A stretch of 57,962 bases of DNA from Myxococcales bacterium (GTDB taxonomy: Bacteria > Myxococcota_A > Polyangia > Haliangiales > Haliangiaceae). Position 1 is the first letter of the stretch, and each line of letters starts with the position of its first letter. The position numbers were made by a program, and so were the translations under genes. The stretch lies in the NCBI GenBank assembly GCA_947483555.1, contig CANKMW010000058.1:1-57962 (forward strand). Reading direction: 5' to 3'. Shown piece by piece: positions 17,646 through 29,155 of the stretch. The notes beneath the pieces were generated by a model. That model searched no databases, was not told where the DNA came from, and worked only from the letters and a program-made list of their open reading frames with translations.

Positions 17646-18371
17646 ATGCGGCGCTCGCTAGCCTTCGCGGTCGTGGCCGTGACCTCGGTCGCCGCCCTGG
17701 TCCCGGGCTGCGGCTCGGTCATGGGCAAGGCGCCGCCGGCCCAGGACGGTGTCGCCGCGCTGGTCAAGGCGCTCGAGGCCGACGACCCGCGGGCGGCCTA
17801 CGCGTTGCTGGCCAAGGCGACCCGCCACAAGGTCAGCTACGAAGAGTTCGCCGTGCAGTGGAAGGCCAACCCGGCCGAGCGCGCGTGGCAGGCCAAGCGG
17901 CTCGCCGACGCGCTCCAGGGTGACCCTGACGTCGGCGAGCGCGCGGCGGTCACGTATCCCGACGGCAAGTCGGTGTCGCTCGAGCGGGAGGGCAAGCGCT
18001 GGCGACTGGAGGCGGCTCTGGTCTCGCGGGTACGCGCCGTCAAGCCGCGGGACGCGATCCGGATGTTCGCCGATGCCATCCGCCACAACGACCTCGAGGG
18101 CCTGCTGCGCACCCTCACCATGCGCCGCCGCGAAGGCCTGTCGCGCCAGCTCGAAGGCTTCCTCGCCGGCATCGATCGCAAGGTCGACGGCAAGCTCGAA
18201 GAGATCGGGACCGATCGCGCCGAGCTGCGCTGGGACGAGAACGGGGTCCGCTTCCGCATCGTCCTGCGCCGCGAGGACGACGAGTGGCGGATCGACGACA
18301 TCCACATTCACCCGGTGCCCAAGCTGCCCGAGGACGACCCCGCCGGCACCGACGCCGAGGACCGCGACTGA
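17646..18371 (+). CDS. Putative lipoprotein of unknown function
   Basis: 241 residues from the ATG at 17646, chosen because it begins a lipoprotein signal (MRRSLAFAVVAVTSVAALVPGC); codons upstream in the frame are Arg/Pro-rich and look untranslated. The mature part contains two similar alpha/beta modules, each opening with a helix of the type VAALVKALEADDPRAAYALL or IRMFADAIRHNDLEGLLRTL and ending in a strand pair (VSLEREGKRWRLEAAL; VRFRIVLRREDDEWRIDDI). This is an NTF2-like or DUF4878-like arrangement. An acidic tail follows. Probably a periplasmic or outer-membrane anchored protein; role unknown. Convergent with the selenoprotein candidate, 19 bp apart. Confidence 0.75.
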   Translation: MRRSLAFAVVAVTSVAALVPGCGSVMGKAPPAQDGVAALVKALEADDPRAAYALLAKATRHKVSYEEFAVQWKANPAERAWQAKRLADALQGDPDVGERAAVTYPDGKSVSLEREGKRWRLEAALVSRVRAVKPRDAIRMFADAIRHNDLEGLLRTLTMRRREGLSRQLEGFLAGIDRKVDGKLEEIGTDRAELRWDENGVRFRIVLRREDDEWRIDDIHIHPVPKLPEDDPAGTDAEDRD

Positions 18372-18390
18372 TCGACCGCTGCGCGGGCCC

Positions 18391-18972
18391 CTACTTGTAG
18401 CCGCGGGCCAGCAGCCGCCGGGCCCCAGCCGCGAACGACGACGGCGGGCCGACGTCGAACTCGAAGGCATCGGCCAGCCGGGTGATCACGTTGAACGCCC
18501 ACGCCACCTCGAGCGCCTCGATCACCGCCTGGCGCGTCACACCCGCCGCCAGCACCGGCGCCACATCGATCGCGGTCAGCGCCTCGTGATCGATCGTCAC
18601 CTTGGTGAGCAACGCCAGCATGGCCTTCACCTTGGCCGGCAGCTCGGCACGCTCGGGGTCGGCGAGCGCCGCCGCGACGACGTCATCACCCAGGACCTTC
18701 GACGCGACCGCGCCGTGGGCCTGGGTTCAAAACTCGCACTCGTTCTTCTTCGACACCCAGGCCGCGAACAGCTCGCGCTCCCCGACCGTCCACGCCGACG
18801 GTCCACGCATCACGGACTGGAACACCTCGTTCATCGGGGCCCCGAACAGGTGAGGCTCGAAGCGAAGCGTACGCACCACGTCGGGCGCGCGGTGGCGGCT
18901 GAGCACGCGGATCATCGCGAACAACGCCTTGTTGCCCAGGCCCCGCCCGCGCTCGACCTCGGGCAGGCGCAT
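18391..18972 (-). CDS. AhpD-like / carboxymuconolactone decarboxylase family selenoprotein (UGA = Sec82)
   Basis: One reading frame of 194 codons interrupted only by an in-frame TGA at codon 82 (18729-18727). The local sequence is ECEF-U-TQAH: C79, U82 and H86 match the CxxCxxxH redox centre of AhpD-type peroxidases, with selenocysteine replacing the second Cys. The frame downstream of the TGA is fully conserved in style (VIEALEVAWAFNVITRLADAFEFDVGPP) and ends at a TAG. A bacterial-type SECIS hairpin follows the TGA directly. The ATG at 18972 shares its A with the stop of the upstream gene (TGATG), so the two are coupled. Expected activity is thiol/selenol-dependent peroxide reduction or a related redox role in the cytoplasm; no substrate is implied by neighbours. 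Ordinary gene callers would split it into two fragments or call a pseudogene. selA, selB, selC and selD are not in the window. Confidence 0.85.
18688..18726 (-). promoter_or_regulatory. Bacterial SECIS element
   Basis: The hairpin starts at the first base after the TGA. Lower stem 18726-18720 with 18694-18688 (ACCCAGG/CCTGGGT), then CC/GG with a bulged U at 18695, a small CA/AA internal loop, a 6-bp upper stem 18715-18710 with 18705-18700 (one G-U), and the apical loop GGUC at 18709-18706. The apical loop begins 17 nt after the TGA. In E. coli fdhF the same distance is about 18 nt and the loop also begins GGUC. Both the position and the loop fit SelB recognition. Confidence 0.8.
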
Positions 18973-19319
18973 CACCGGCCTCCCGATCTGGCGCCGGCCG
19001 CGCCCGCGGCCAGCGCCGCGTCGAGGGCGGCCAGCGCCGCGTCGTACTGCCGGGTCGCCTGTCCGACCGCGGTCGCGACGCTGAGCTCGAAGATGCGATC
19101 GTCATCGAGACCGGCGGCTCGCAACCCGGCGACGTCGTCGTCGGTGACCCGGTAGGCATGGTCGCGCACCTTGGCGAGGTAGCTCGCCACCGCCGGGCCG
19201 CCGCCAACGCCGTCGCCATCGCCATCGAACGCCCGTCGTCGCTCGGCGGCGGTCGTCCGTCCGCGGCCGTCGAGGATGGCGCGACAGACCGCCGCCCGCA
19301 GCTGTGCCGGATCCGCCAT
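18972..19319 (-). CDS. Small helical protein, partner of the AhpD-like selenoprotein
   Basis: About 115 residues from the ATG at 19319 (a GTG at 19334 is also possible). The C-terminal half, ending in GLDDDRIFELSVATAVGQATRQYDAALAALDAAL, resembles the last helices of carboxymuconolactone decarboxylase/AhpD folds but lacks any Cys pair. The only Cys is near residue 11. It is coupled to the selenoprotein gene by a TGATG overlap and follows the MshEN-receiver-TPR gene by about 20 bp, so the three probably form one transcript. It may be a degenerate paralogue that forms a complex with the selenoprotein; this is inferred from sequence style and coupling. Confidence 0.65.
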   Translation of the reverse strand: MADPAQLRAAVCRAILDGRGRTTAAERRRAFDGDGDGVGGGPAVASYLAKVRDHAYRVTDDDVAGLRAAGLDDDRIFELSVATAVGQATRQYDAALAALDAALAAGAAGARSGGR

Positions 19320-19339
19320 GCCCGTTGGTGCCACGACCG

Positions 19340-20914
19340 CTAGCGCGCCGCCAGCGAATCCTGCGCCAGCTTGCGCACGAACAGCTCGATGTTGCGGCGC
19401 AGCGCGGCATCCTCGCAGTGGGGCAACGCCCGCCGCCAGGTCTCGACCGCACGCAGGGTGTGGCCCTTCTTGTAGTACAGGTACGCCAGCCGGGTCAGCG
19501 CCGGGAAGTAGCGCGGCTCGAGCTCGACCACCGACTCGTACTCGTCGATCGCCTCCTCGATCCGGGCCTCGCGCTGGAGCAGGTTGGCGAGCGCGAAGCG
19601 GATCTTCGACGCTGCCGGATCGAGCGCCACGCCGTCGCGCAACATCTCGATGGCGCCGTCGACGTCACCAGCCTGGTAGCGCGCGATCGCCGCGTCGAAG
19701 GCATCGTCGTCACTGCGGGTGCGGGCCCGGCGCCGGCCGACCAGCTCGCGCACGATGCGCAGGAGCCGCGCCGTATCGAGTGGCTTGGCGGCGTAGCCAT
19801 CGGCGCCGTACTTCTCGAGCACCTCGTGCGTGACCCGGCCCGAGTCGATCACCGCCGACATCAGGATGACCCCGACCCCGGTCAGGCGCTGGGTGCGCTT
19901 GATGGCCCGACAGAGCCGGAACCCGTCGACGCCAGGCAACAGGATGTCGGCGATGACGACGTCGGGCGCGGCGACGCGCAGGGTCTCCAGCGCGTCGGTC
20001 CCCGACGCCGCGGTGTCGACCTGGTAGCCGCGCGGTTCGATCTCCTTGACCAGCAAGTGCCGGGTCGCAAAGTCGTCGTCGACGATCAGCAGCCGCGGCG
20101 GCCCGCCGGATTGGACCGGCGGGCCGCGCTCGAGCTCGCGCGCCAGGTCGCCGATCTCGTCGTCCGCGATCGCGGCGTCGGCCGCCGGGTCGCGGCCCGG
20201 TGAGCTACCGACACCGGTCACCGGCCAGGGGGTGTCGGCGCCGATCGACGACGCGCGGGGCGCCAGGAAGGTGTCGCGGCCGGGCAGCTCGACCTCGGAG
20301 GTCTCGAGCAGGAAGTGATCGACCGCGATCTCCTTGGTGACGTCCTCGATCACGGCCTGAGCGGCCCGCTCGCCGAGCACGGCGTCGTCGAGGGTGTCAT
20401 CGGGTGACACCAGGGCCAGCCGCGGGTGTCGGGCCGGGCCGTCGCTGGCCGCCTCGGGACCGATCCACCGCAGATCGCCGCGCGAGCGCGCCGCGATCAC
20501 GCCCCGCAACGAGCGGGCGACGGTCACCGCAAGCGCGACGCACATCGACACCGTCCAGCCCCGGCGCGCAAACAGCGCGTGAGCGTGCGCGGCGACCTCG
20601 TTGGGCCGGGCCGCCGCGACGTGGACGATGCCGCCCTCGGCGAACACCGGCAGCATCTCCATGCGGCGCAGCAGATCGGGCGCCACCCCCTCCAGCAGCG
20701 ACGTATCGATCACGCATTCGTCGAGCACGATGGCCGGTCGCCCGGTCGCGAGCGCCAGCGCCTCGGCCAGCTCACGCTCGCCGGCGTGGCCCAGCACGTA
20801 GCACATCGACGCCAGCGGGATCCGCTCGCCTTGCCGGGCCAGCGCATCAGCCAGCGTGGCCTCGTCGGGAAGCACCCCCATTTCGAGGAGGAGTCTCCCG
20901 AGCGGCGCAGCCAC
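19340..20914 (-). CDS. MshEN (GspE N-terminal)-receiver-TPR regulatory protein
   Basis: 524 residues. Residues ~1-150 are a type II secretion GspE N-terminal/MshEN-like domain (LGRLLLEMGVLPDEATLADAL, then LAEALALATGRPAIVLDE), a domain that in some proteins binds cyclic di-GMP. A linker follows. A response-regulator receiver occupies ~270-390 (LLIVDDDFATRHLL, phospho-acceptor Asp in VVIADILLPGVDG, Lys in YAAKPLD). TPR-type helices run from ~405 to the end (AIARYQAGDVDGAIEMLRDGVALDP and similar). No output domain for DNA binding or enzyme activity is visible, so it probably signals by protein contact. It heads the transcript that includes the AhpD-like selenoprotein. Confidence 0.82.
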   Translation of the reverse strand: MAAPLGRLLLEMGVLPDEATLADALARQGERIPLASMCYVLGHAGERELAEALALATGRPAIVLDECVIDTSLLEGVAPDLLRRMEMLPVFAEGGIVHVAAARPNEVAAHAHALFARRGWTVSMCVALAVTVARSLRGVIAARSRGDLRWIGPEAASDGPARHPRLALVSPDDTLDDAVLGERAAQAVIEDVTKEIAVDHFLLETSEVELPGRDTFLAPRASSIGADTPWPVTGVGSSPGRDPAADAAIADDEIGDLARELERGPPVQSGGPPRLLIVDDDFATRHLLVKEIEPRGYQVDTAASGTDALETLRVAAPDVVIADILLPGVDGFRLCRAIKRTQRLTGVGVILMSAVIDSGRVTHEVLEKYGADGYAAKPLDTARLLRIVRELVGRRRARTRSDDDAFDAAIARYQAGDVDGAIEMLRDGVALDPAASKIRFALANLLQREARIEEAIDEYESVVELEPRYFPALTRLAYLYYKKGHTLRAVETWRRALPHCEDAALRRNIELFVRKLAQDSLAAR

Positions 20915-20952
20915 GCCTCAACCTATCACATGTGATGATCCGCCGGTTGCCT

Positions 20953-20977
20953 CCGCCCGGTGGCTGACACCGGGCGG
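20953..20977. repeat. Dispersed palindrome, GGTGTCAGCCACC family (second copy)
   Basis: Bases 20953-20971 are the exact reverse complement of 17410-17428. Here CCGCCCG (20953-20959) also pairs with CGGGCGG (20971-20977) around an 11-nt loop. It lies 38 bp upstream of the minus-strand start at 20914, in the 378-bp gap before cdnL. The rest of that gap (20978-21292) holds the cdnL promoter and no gene that I can support. Confidence 0.75.
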
Positions 20978-21192
20978 TAGGTGCGATAAGGGCGCAGGAT
21001 CGCCCAGGTTTGTCGTACCGAAGAGGCGAGTGGCCAGTCAAAACGCCTCATGGGTGACGGGGCGGACGGTGGACGCCAACGTGCCGGTACTTCTCCACAT
21101 TCCTGAAGAAATCCGTTTGGGCTGCGCAAGGGGCTGTGACAGGTTGGCGCATTCAGATCGTCTCGCCGCTCCCGGTCTTTCGCTGCAAGAAC

Positions 21193-21220
21193 TTGAAAAT
21201 GCTGTAAAAATTGTCATAAT
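21193..21220 (+). promoter_or_regulatory. Sigma-70-type promoter of cdnL
   Basis: TTGAAA (21193-21198), 16 nt, CATAAT (21215-21220), set in a distinctly AT-rich patch of an otherwise GC-rich region. The predicted start of transcription is near 21228, about 65 nt before the ATG. Confidence 0.6.
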
Positions 21221-21292
21221 CGGCCCCCTCGCCATGCGGCACCCTGCTTGCTAGATCGGCGAAGACTCCTCCGGGGGGATCCACTCACCAAT

Positions 21293-21778
<486 letters not shown>

Positions 21779-21847
21779 ACCATTCCGATCGGCGCGTCGC
21801 AGCTCGGTTGAAACCGCGCGCAGGCGCGTGCTAGCGTGGCGTCGCGC

Positions 21848-22357
21848 ATGCAAGTCCACGTCGCGCGTGCCGAGCTCGGCACCCTCCCCGTCGACGCGAT
21901 CGTCAACCCCACCAGCTCGCTTGGGATCATGGGCGGCGGTGTCAGCGGTACGTTGCGACGTATGGGTGGCGACGTGATCCAGCAGGAGGCAATGGCCGCC
22001 GCGCCCATCGCCGTCGGTGCCGCCATCATCACCAGCCCGGGCTCGTTGCCGTGCCGGTTCGTGATCCACGCGCCGACGATGGAGGACCCGGGCATGAAGA
22101 TCCCGGCGGAGAACGTTCGCCGCGCCGCCCGCGCCGCCCTCATCGCCGCCGACGTCAAGCAGTTCAAGATCATCGCCTTCCCGGGCATGGGGACCGACCT
22201 CGGTGACGTACCGATGGACGAAGCCGCCCGCGCGATCGTCGAAGAGATCCGAGCCCACAAGCGCACCTGCCCCGAGACGATCTACCTGGTCGACACCAAC
22301 CAGGAGATGGTCGAGGCGTTCGAGGATGCGCTCCGTAACGCCGTCCAGAACCTCTGA
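21848..22357 (+). CDS. Macro-domain (ADP-ribose-binding) protein
   Basis: 169 residues from the ATG at 21848 (a GTG at 21836 is in frame). It is a stand-alone macro domain: DAIVNPTSSLGIMGGGVSGTLRRMGG matches the ADP-ribose-binding NaAN/GGGv loop, and IIAFPGMGTDLGDVPMDEAARAIVEEI matches the second phosphate-binding loop. The usual NAAN is NPTS here, which argues against the common OAADPr-deacetylase activity and for binding or another hydrolase activity. It lies between cdnL and nuoA on the same strand; a functional link is not evident. Confidence 0.85.
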   Translation: MQVHVARAELGTLPVDAIVNPTSSLGIMGGGVSGTLRRMGGDVIQQEAMAAAPIAVGAAIITSPGSLPCRFVIHAPTMEDPGMKIPAENVRRAARAALIAADVKQFKIIAFPGMGTDLGDVPMDEAARAIVEEIRAHKRTCPETIYLVDTNQEMVEAFEDALRNAVQNL

Positions 22358-22441
22358 TCCCGCGACGTCGCGTCGCGCAGTCAATTACTGGATCTGGCGG
22401 CGTTTTCCGGCGGTCCCGACGTTGACGGGTACCTCGGAGGG

Positions 22442-22846
22442 ATGCTCTATACTCGCCCCGCTTTGCAGCTCCAGGCATATCTGCCAGCAGGGTTCGCCAT
22501 CCTCTGCACGCTCGCGTTCTGCGGGCTGTTCACGGCGCTGGCGGTCTTCGTCGGTCCCCACTCCTCCAACCCCGAGAAGCTCAAGCCGTTCGAGTGCGGC
22601 TCCGAACCCATCGGCAGCCCGCGCGGCCGCTACTCGGTCAAGTTCTACCAGGTCGCAATCCTCTTCCTGGTCTTCGACATCGAAGCCGCGTTCATGTATC
22701 CGTGGGCGCAGCTGTTCGCCAAGCTGTCGCTGACCCCAGCCGGCGGCATCAGCATCTTCGGCTTCGCCGAGATGCTCATGTTCGTCGCCATCCTGGTCGT
22801 CGCTCTCGCCTACGTGTGGCGCAAGAAGGCGATCGGCTGGGACTGA
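22442..22846 (+). CDS. nuoA: NADH-quinone oxidoreductase subunit A
   Basis: 134 residues with three membrane helices. The conserved cytoplasmic loop NPEKLKPFECGSEPIGSPRGRYSVKFYQVAILFLVFDIEAAFMYPW is diagnostic of NuoA. First gene of a seven-gene complex I cluster. The ATG at 22442 has its GGAGG only one base away, which is poor spacing. A TTG seven codons later (22463) is in frame, and a TATACT (22448-22453) lies between them, so the true start may be downstream. A TTGACG at 22422-22427 is 20 nt from that TATACT, longer than ideal. Confidence 0.93.
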   Translation: MLYTRPALQLQAYLPAGFAILCTLAFCGLFTALAVFVGPHSSNPEKLKPFECGSEPIGSPRGRYSVKFYQVAILFLVFDIEAAFMYPWAQLFAKLSLTPAGGISIFGFAEMLMFVAILVVALAYVWRKKAIGWD

Positions 22847-22855
22847 GAGGTACCC

Positions 22856-23368
<513 letters not shown>

Positions 23369-23370
23369 AC

Positions 23371-23934
23371 ATGTCGCAGAAGACGTTGGACGCGCTGAAG
23401 GCCAAGTTCGGCGACGCCATCACCGCCACCGAGTCGCAGCACGGCGACGAGGTGGCCTACGTCAGGCGCGACAAGCTGACCGAGGTCGCCACCTGGCTTC
23501 GCGATGACCGAGCGATGGCGTTCGACATGCCGGTGTTCGTGACCTGCATCGACCTGCTCGACTGGCGACCGATCAAGGCGCCCGGCCAGCCGTCGTCGAC
23601 GCGCCCGGAGTGGGATCCGACCGGGGCCGGCGCCACGCCACGCTTCGAGGTGTGCTGGCAGCTGCGCTCGCTGGCCCATCGCCACCGGCTCCGGCTCAAG
23701 GTCGCGGTCGCCGAGAGTGATCTCAAGGTGCCGAGCCTGACGCCGCTGTGGCAGGCGTTCGGGTGGCAGGAGCGCGAGACCTTCGACATGTACGGCATCG
23801 AGTTCCAGGGCCACCACGACCTGCGCCGCATCTACCTGTACGACGAGTTCATCGGTCATCCGCTGCGCAAGGACTATCCCAAGGAGAAGCGCCAGCCGCT
23901 GGTCCGCCGCTCCGATCTCCTCGGAGATCACTGA
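23371..23934 (+). CDS. nuoC: NADH-quinone oxidoreductase subunit C
   Basis: 187 residues of the peripheral arm 30-kDa subunit. The signature ERETFDMYGIEFQGHHDLRRIYLYDEFIGHPLRKDYP is intact. It is a separate gene, not fused to nuoD as in E. coli. The ATG at 23371 is 2 bp after the nuoB stop; the frame is open far upstream only because it runs through nuoB out of phase. Confidence 0.96.
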   Translation: MSQKTLDALKAKFGDAITATESQHGDEVAYVRRDKLTEVATWLRDDRAMAFDMPVFVTCIDLLDWRPIKAPGQPSSTRPEWDPTGAGATPRFEVCWQLRSLAHRHRLRLKVAVAESDLKVPSLTPLWQAFGWQERETFDMYGIEFQGHHDLRRIYLYDEFIGHPLRKDYPKEKRQPLVRRSDLLGDH

Positions 23935-23936
23935 CC

Positions 23937-25190
23937 ATGGCTGATCTGAAGACGCTCGTCCTCGGCCGCCAGAACGCCGCCGATCTGGAGCACGATCGGG
24001 ACCAGGAGCACGAGCTCCCGCACGAGCTCATGACCGTGAACATGGGGCCGTCGCACCCCGCGATGCACGGCACGGTGCGCATCGTGCTCACCGTCGACGG
24101 CGAGCGCGTCGTCAAGGGCGATATCCAGCCCGGCTACCTGCACCGCTGCTTCGAGAAGGAAGCCGAGTACGCCACCTTCACGCAGGTGTTCCCGTACACC
24201 GACCGCCTCAACTACGTCTCGCCGATGATCAACAACGTCGGCTGGGCGATGGCGGTCGAGAAGTTGATGGGCATCACCAAGGACATCCCGCGCCGCGCCG
24301 AGTACGTGCGCGTGATCGTCTCGGAGGTGTCGCGGATCACCGACCACCTCACCTGTGTCGGCGCCTCGGCCATGGAGCTGGGCGCGTTCGGCCCGTTCCT
24401 GTTCTTCCTCAAGGCCCGCGAGTGGCTGTACTCGCTGCTCGAGGAGGTCTCGGGCGCGCGCCTGACCCACACCTACGTCCGCGTCGGCGGCGTGTGCAAG
24501 GACCTGCCCGACGGCTGGACCGTCAAGCTGCTGCGCCGCCTCGACGAGATCAGCGGCGTGATCGTCGAGGTCGAGACCCTGCTCAACAACAACAAGATCT
24601 TCCGCGACCGCACGGCCGGCATCGGCGTGTTCAGCAAGGAAGACACCATCGCGTGGGGCTGCACCGGGCCGATCGCCCGCGCCGCCGGCGTCGACTACGA
24701 CGTCCGCAAGGATCACCCGTACTCGGTCTACCCCGAGCTCGAGTTCGACGTCCCGGTCGGCACCACCGGGGATTGCTTCGACCGGTACCTGGTCCGCATG
24801 GAGGAGATCAAGCAGTCGATGCGCATGCTGCGCCAGGCCTGCGCCCAGATCCCCGACGGCCCGATCATGATCGACGATCCGCGCTGCGCGCTGCCGCCCA
24901 AGTCGCACGCGTACAACACGATCGAGTCGATGATCCGCCACTTCAAGCACATCGTCGACGGCATCCGGGTGCCGGCCGGCGAGGCCTACGCGTTCGTCGA
25001 AGGTGGCAACGGCGAGCTCGGCTTCTTCGTGGTCGCCGACGGCACCGGCCGGCCGTACAAGGCGTACTGCCGCAGCCCCTCGTTCGTGCACCTGGCCAGC
25101 GCCCAGAAGCTGATCCTCGGACACCTCATCGCCGACATCGTGCCGATCTTCGGCATGATCAACATGATCGGTGGCGAGTGCGACAAGTGA
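23937..25190 (+). CDS. nuoD: NADH-quinone oxidoreductase subunit D
   Basis: 417 residues of the 49-kDa subunit that forms the quinone pocket with NuoB. Landmarks: NMGPSHPAMHGTVRIVLTVDGE (the HPAMHG strand at the quinone site), GYLHRCFEKEAEYATFTQVFPYTDRLNY, RVGGV, and the C-terminal FGMINMIGGECDK (related to the hydrogenase large subunit R/D end). The ATG is 2 bp after the nuoC stop; nuoG follows after 4 bp. Confidence 0.97.
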   Translation: MADLKTLVLGRQNAADLEHDRDQEHELPHELMTVNMGPSHPAMHGTVRIVLTVDGERVVKGDIQPGYLHRCFEKEAEYATFTQVFPYTDRLNYVSPMINNVGWAMAVEKLMGITKDIPRRAEYVRVIVSEVSRITDHLTCVGASAMELGAFGPFLFFLKAREWLYSLLEEVSGARLTHTYVRVGGVCKDLPDGWTVKLLRRLDEISGVIVEVETLLNNNKIFRDRTAGIGVFSKEDTIAWGCTGPIARAAGVDYDVRKDHPYSVYPELEFDVPVGTTGDCFDRYLVRMEEIKQSMRMLRQACAQIPDGPIMIDDPRCALPPKSHAYNTIESMIRHFKHIVDGIRVPAGEAYAFVEGGNGELGFFVVADGTGRPYKAYCRSPSFVHLASAQKLILGHLIADIVPIFGMINMIGGECDK

Positions 25191-25194
25191 AGCC

Positions 25195-26823
<1,629 letters not shown>

Positions 26824-26834
26824 CCGCGAACCAC

Positions 26835-26866
26835 CCGATCCCGGAACCCATCCGATCCCGGAACCC
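26835..26866. repeat. 15-bp direct repeat before nuoH
   Basis: CCGATCCCGGAACCC occurs at 26835-26849 and 26852-26866, a 17-bp period, filling the only sizeable gap (48 bp) within the nuo cluster and ending 5 bp before the nuoH ATG. No Shine-Dalgarno-like sequence is seen there; likely a recent small duplication. Confidence 0.7.
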
Positions 26867-26871
26867 GATCC

Positions 26872-28095
<1,224 letters not shown>

Positions 28096-28112
28096 AGGAG
28101 TCGAACGATCCC

Positions 28113-28826
28113 ATGGGTGCCTCAACTGACGGCGGACACGGACACGGCGGACACGGCGACGCCGAACCCGGCGACGCGGCGGCCGGCCCGACGGTGATCT
28201 CGGTGTCCAAGGTGAGCCCGCGGGTGCGGACCATCGCGGTGGTACGGCCGACCGAACACGACGTCACGTACCTCGAGGCCACCCGCAAGGGGCTCGGCGT
28301 CACGCTGCGCCACTTCATGAAGAACTTCTTCGGCCGGCGGCGGCCAGCCGAGGCGCTGGCCCGGGGTGAGGTGGTCACCGCCAAGAGCTTCATCCCCTGG
28401 AACGAGATCGAGACCATCCAGTACCCCGAGGAGCGGACCCACTACCCGGAGCGGTTCCGCGGCCTGCACCGCTTGATGCAGCGCGATGACGGCACGGTGC
28501 GCTGCGTGGCCTGCATGTGCTGCCCCACGGTCTGCCCGGCGAACTGCATCACGATCATCCCGGCGGAGATCGACGAGCACGGTGTCGAGAAGGCGCCCGC
28601 GCTGTTCGAGATCGACGAGCTGCGCTGCGTGGTGTGCGGGTTGTGCGTCGAGGCCTGCCCGTGCGACGCGATCCGGATGGACTCGGGCATGCACGCCAAG
28701 CCCGTCGAGGAGCGCGGTCACGCGATCATGACCCGCGAGATGTTGCTCGGCGTTTCGGGTGAGGCGGGCAAGGATCCGAAGTCGACCGCGACCCAGGGTG
28801 GCGAAGGTCCCGCCTGGCGGGAGTGA
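28113..28826 (+). CDS. nuoI: NADH-quinone oxidoreductase subunit I
   Basis: 237 residues; the 2x[4Fe-4S] subunit (N6a/N6b). Both motifs are intact: CVACMCCPTVCP, with the ligand spacing preserved and an additional Cys inside, and CVVCGLCVEACPCDAI, again with an extra Cys after CP. The first ~30 residues are an unusual His/Gly/Ala-rich extension (GGHGHGGHGDAEPGDAAAG). Last nuo gene here: nuoJ-N must lie elsewhere. Confidence 0.95.
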   Translation: MGASTDGGHGHGGHGDAEPGDAAAGPTVISVSKVSPRVRTIAVVRPTEHDVTYLEATRKGLGVTLRHFMKNFFGRRRPAEALARGEVVTAKSFIPWNEIETIQYPEERTHYPERFRGLHRLMQRDDGTVRCVACMCCPTVCPANCITIIPAEIDEHGVEKAPALFEIDELRCVVCGLCVEACPCDAIRMDSGMHAKPVEERGHAIMTREMLLGVSGEAGKDPKSTATQGGEGPAWRE

Positions 28827-28927
28827 TCGCGGCCAGCGATTCACGCGAGTTGCCGCTGCGCGTCGACGGCTGATCGCCGCGATCGAAATGATCGCGCGGA
28901 TAAAGATCTGCTCGCGACGTTTTCCGG

Positions 28928-28956
28928 TTGACGCGTGTGATCACCGTCGCTAGGGT
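28928..28956 (+). promoter_or_regulatory. Sigma-70 promoter of the 6S-like RNA
   Basis: TTGACG (28928-28933), exactly 17 nt, TAGGGT (28951-28956). The predicted transcription start is at about 28962-28964, just before the long-range closing stem of the RNA. No protein-coding frame starts from it. Confidence 0.7.
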
Positions 28957-28961
28957 TGAAA

Positions 28962-29155
28962 GCGAGCCCGGCGATTCGATACGACAAACGGGGCGCGAAT
29001 CTTTCTCCTACACCGTCTATCCAGGGATCTGCCTCTGTCTCGGGAGTGCATGCCCGCACGTCGGGAAGCCCAATGGGATACCGCGGAGCCCACCTACCAC
29101 GTTGGTAGGGGATAGATTACGCCCTACGTTCGAACCTGTCGGGCTCGTTTTTTTT
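28962..29155 (+). ncRNA. ssrS: Probable 6S RNA
   Basis: About 190 nt between nuoI and a minus-strand gene, with its own promoter and ending in eight T (29148-29155). The ends pair over long range: CGAGCCCG (28963-28970) with CGGGCTCG (29140-29147), then TTCGA with TCGAA further in. This gives the rod shape of 6S RNA, closed by a terminal stem. Size fits the ~184-nt E. coli RNA. The central part GTGCATGCCCGCACG followed by TCGGGAAGCCCAATGGG closely parallels the conserved E. coli segment around GAGCATGCTCGG and GAGAAGCC. 6S RNA mimics an open promoter and sequesters the housekeeping RNA polymerase. The 3' end overlaps the last codons of the convergent glycosyltransferase gene. Identification rests on reading, not on a covariance model. 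Confidence 0.72.

Noticed and set aside
18391..18975. Two separate small genes or a frameshifted pseudogene
   Set aside because: The two pieces are in the same frame, divided only by a TGA at a catalytic Cys position, and a SECIS-like hairpin follows at the right distance. Decay would not place the stop so precisely.
28878..28896. Terminator for the nuo cluster
   Set aside because: The CGCGATC/GATCGCG hairpin with a 5-nt loop has no T-run after it; kept only as an observation.
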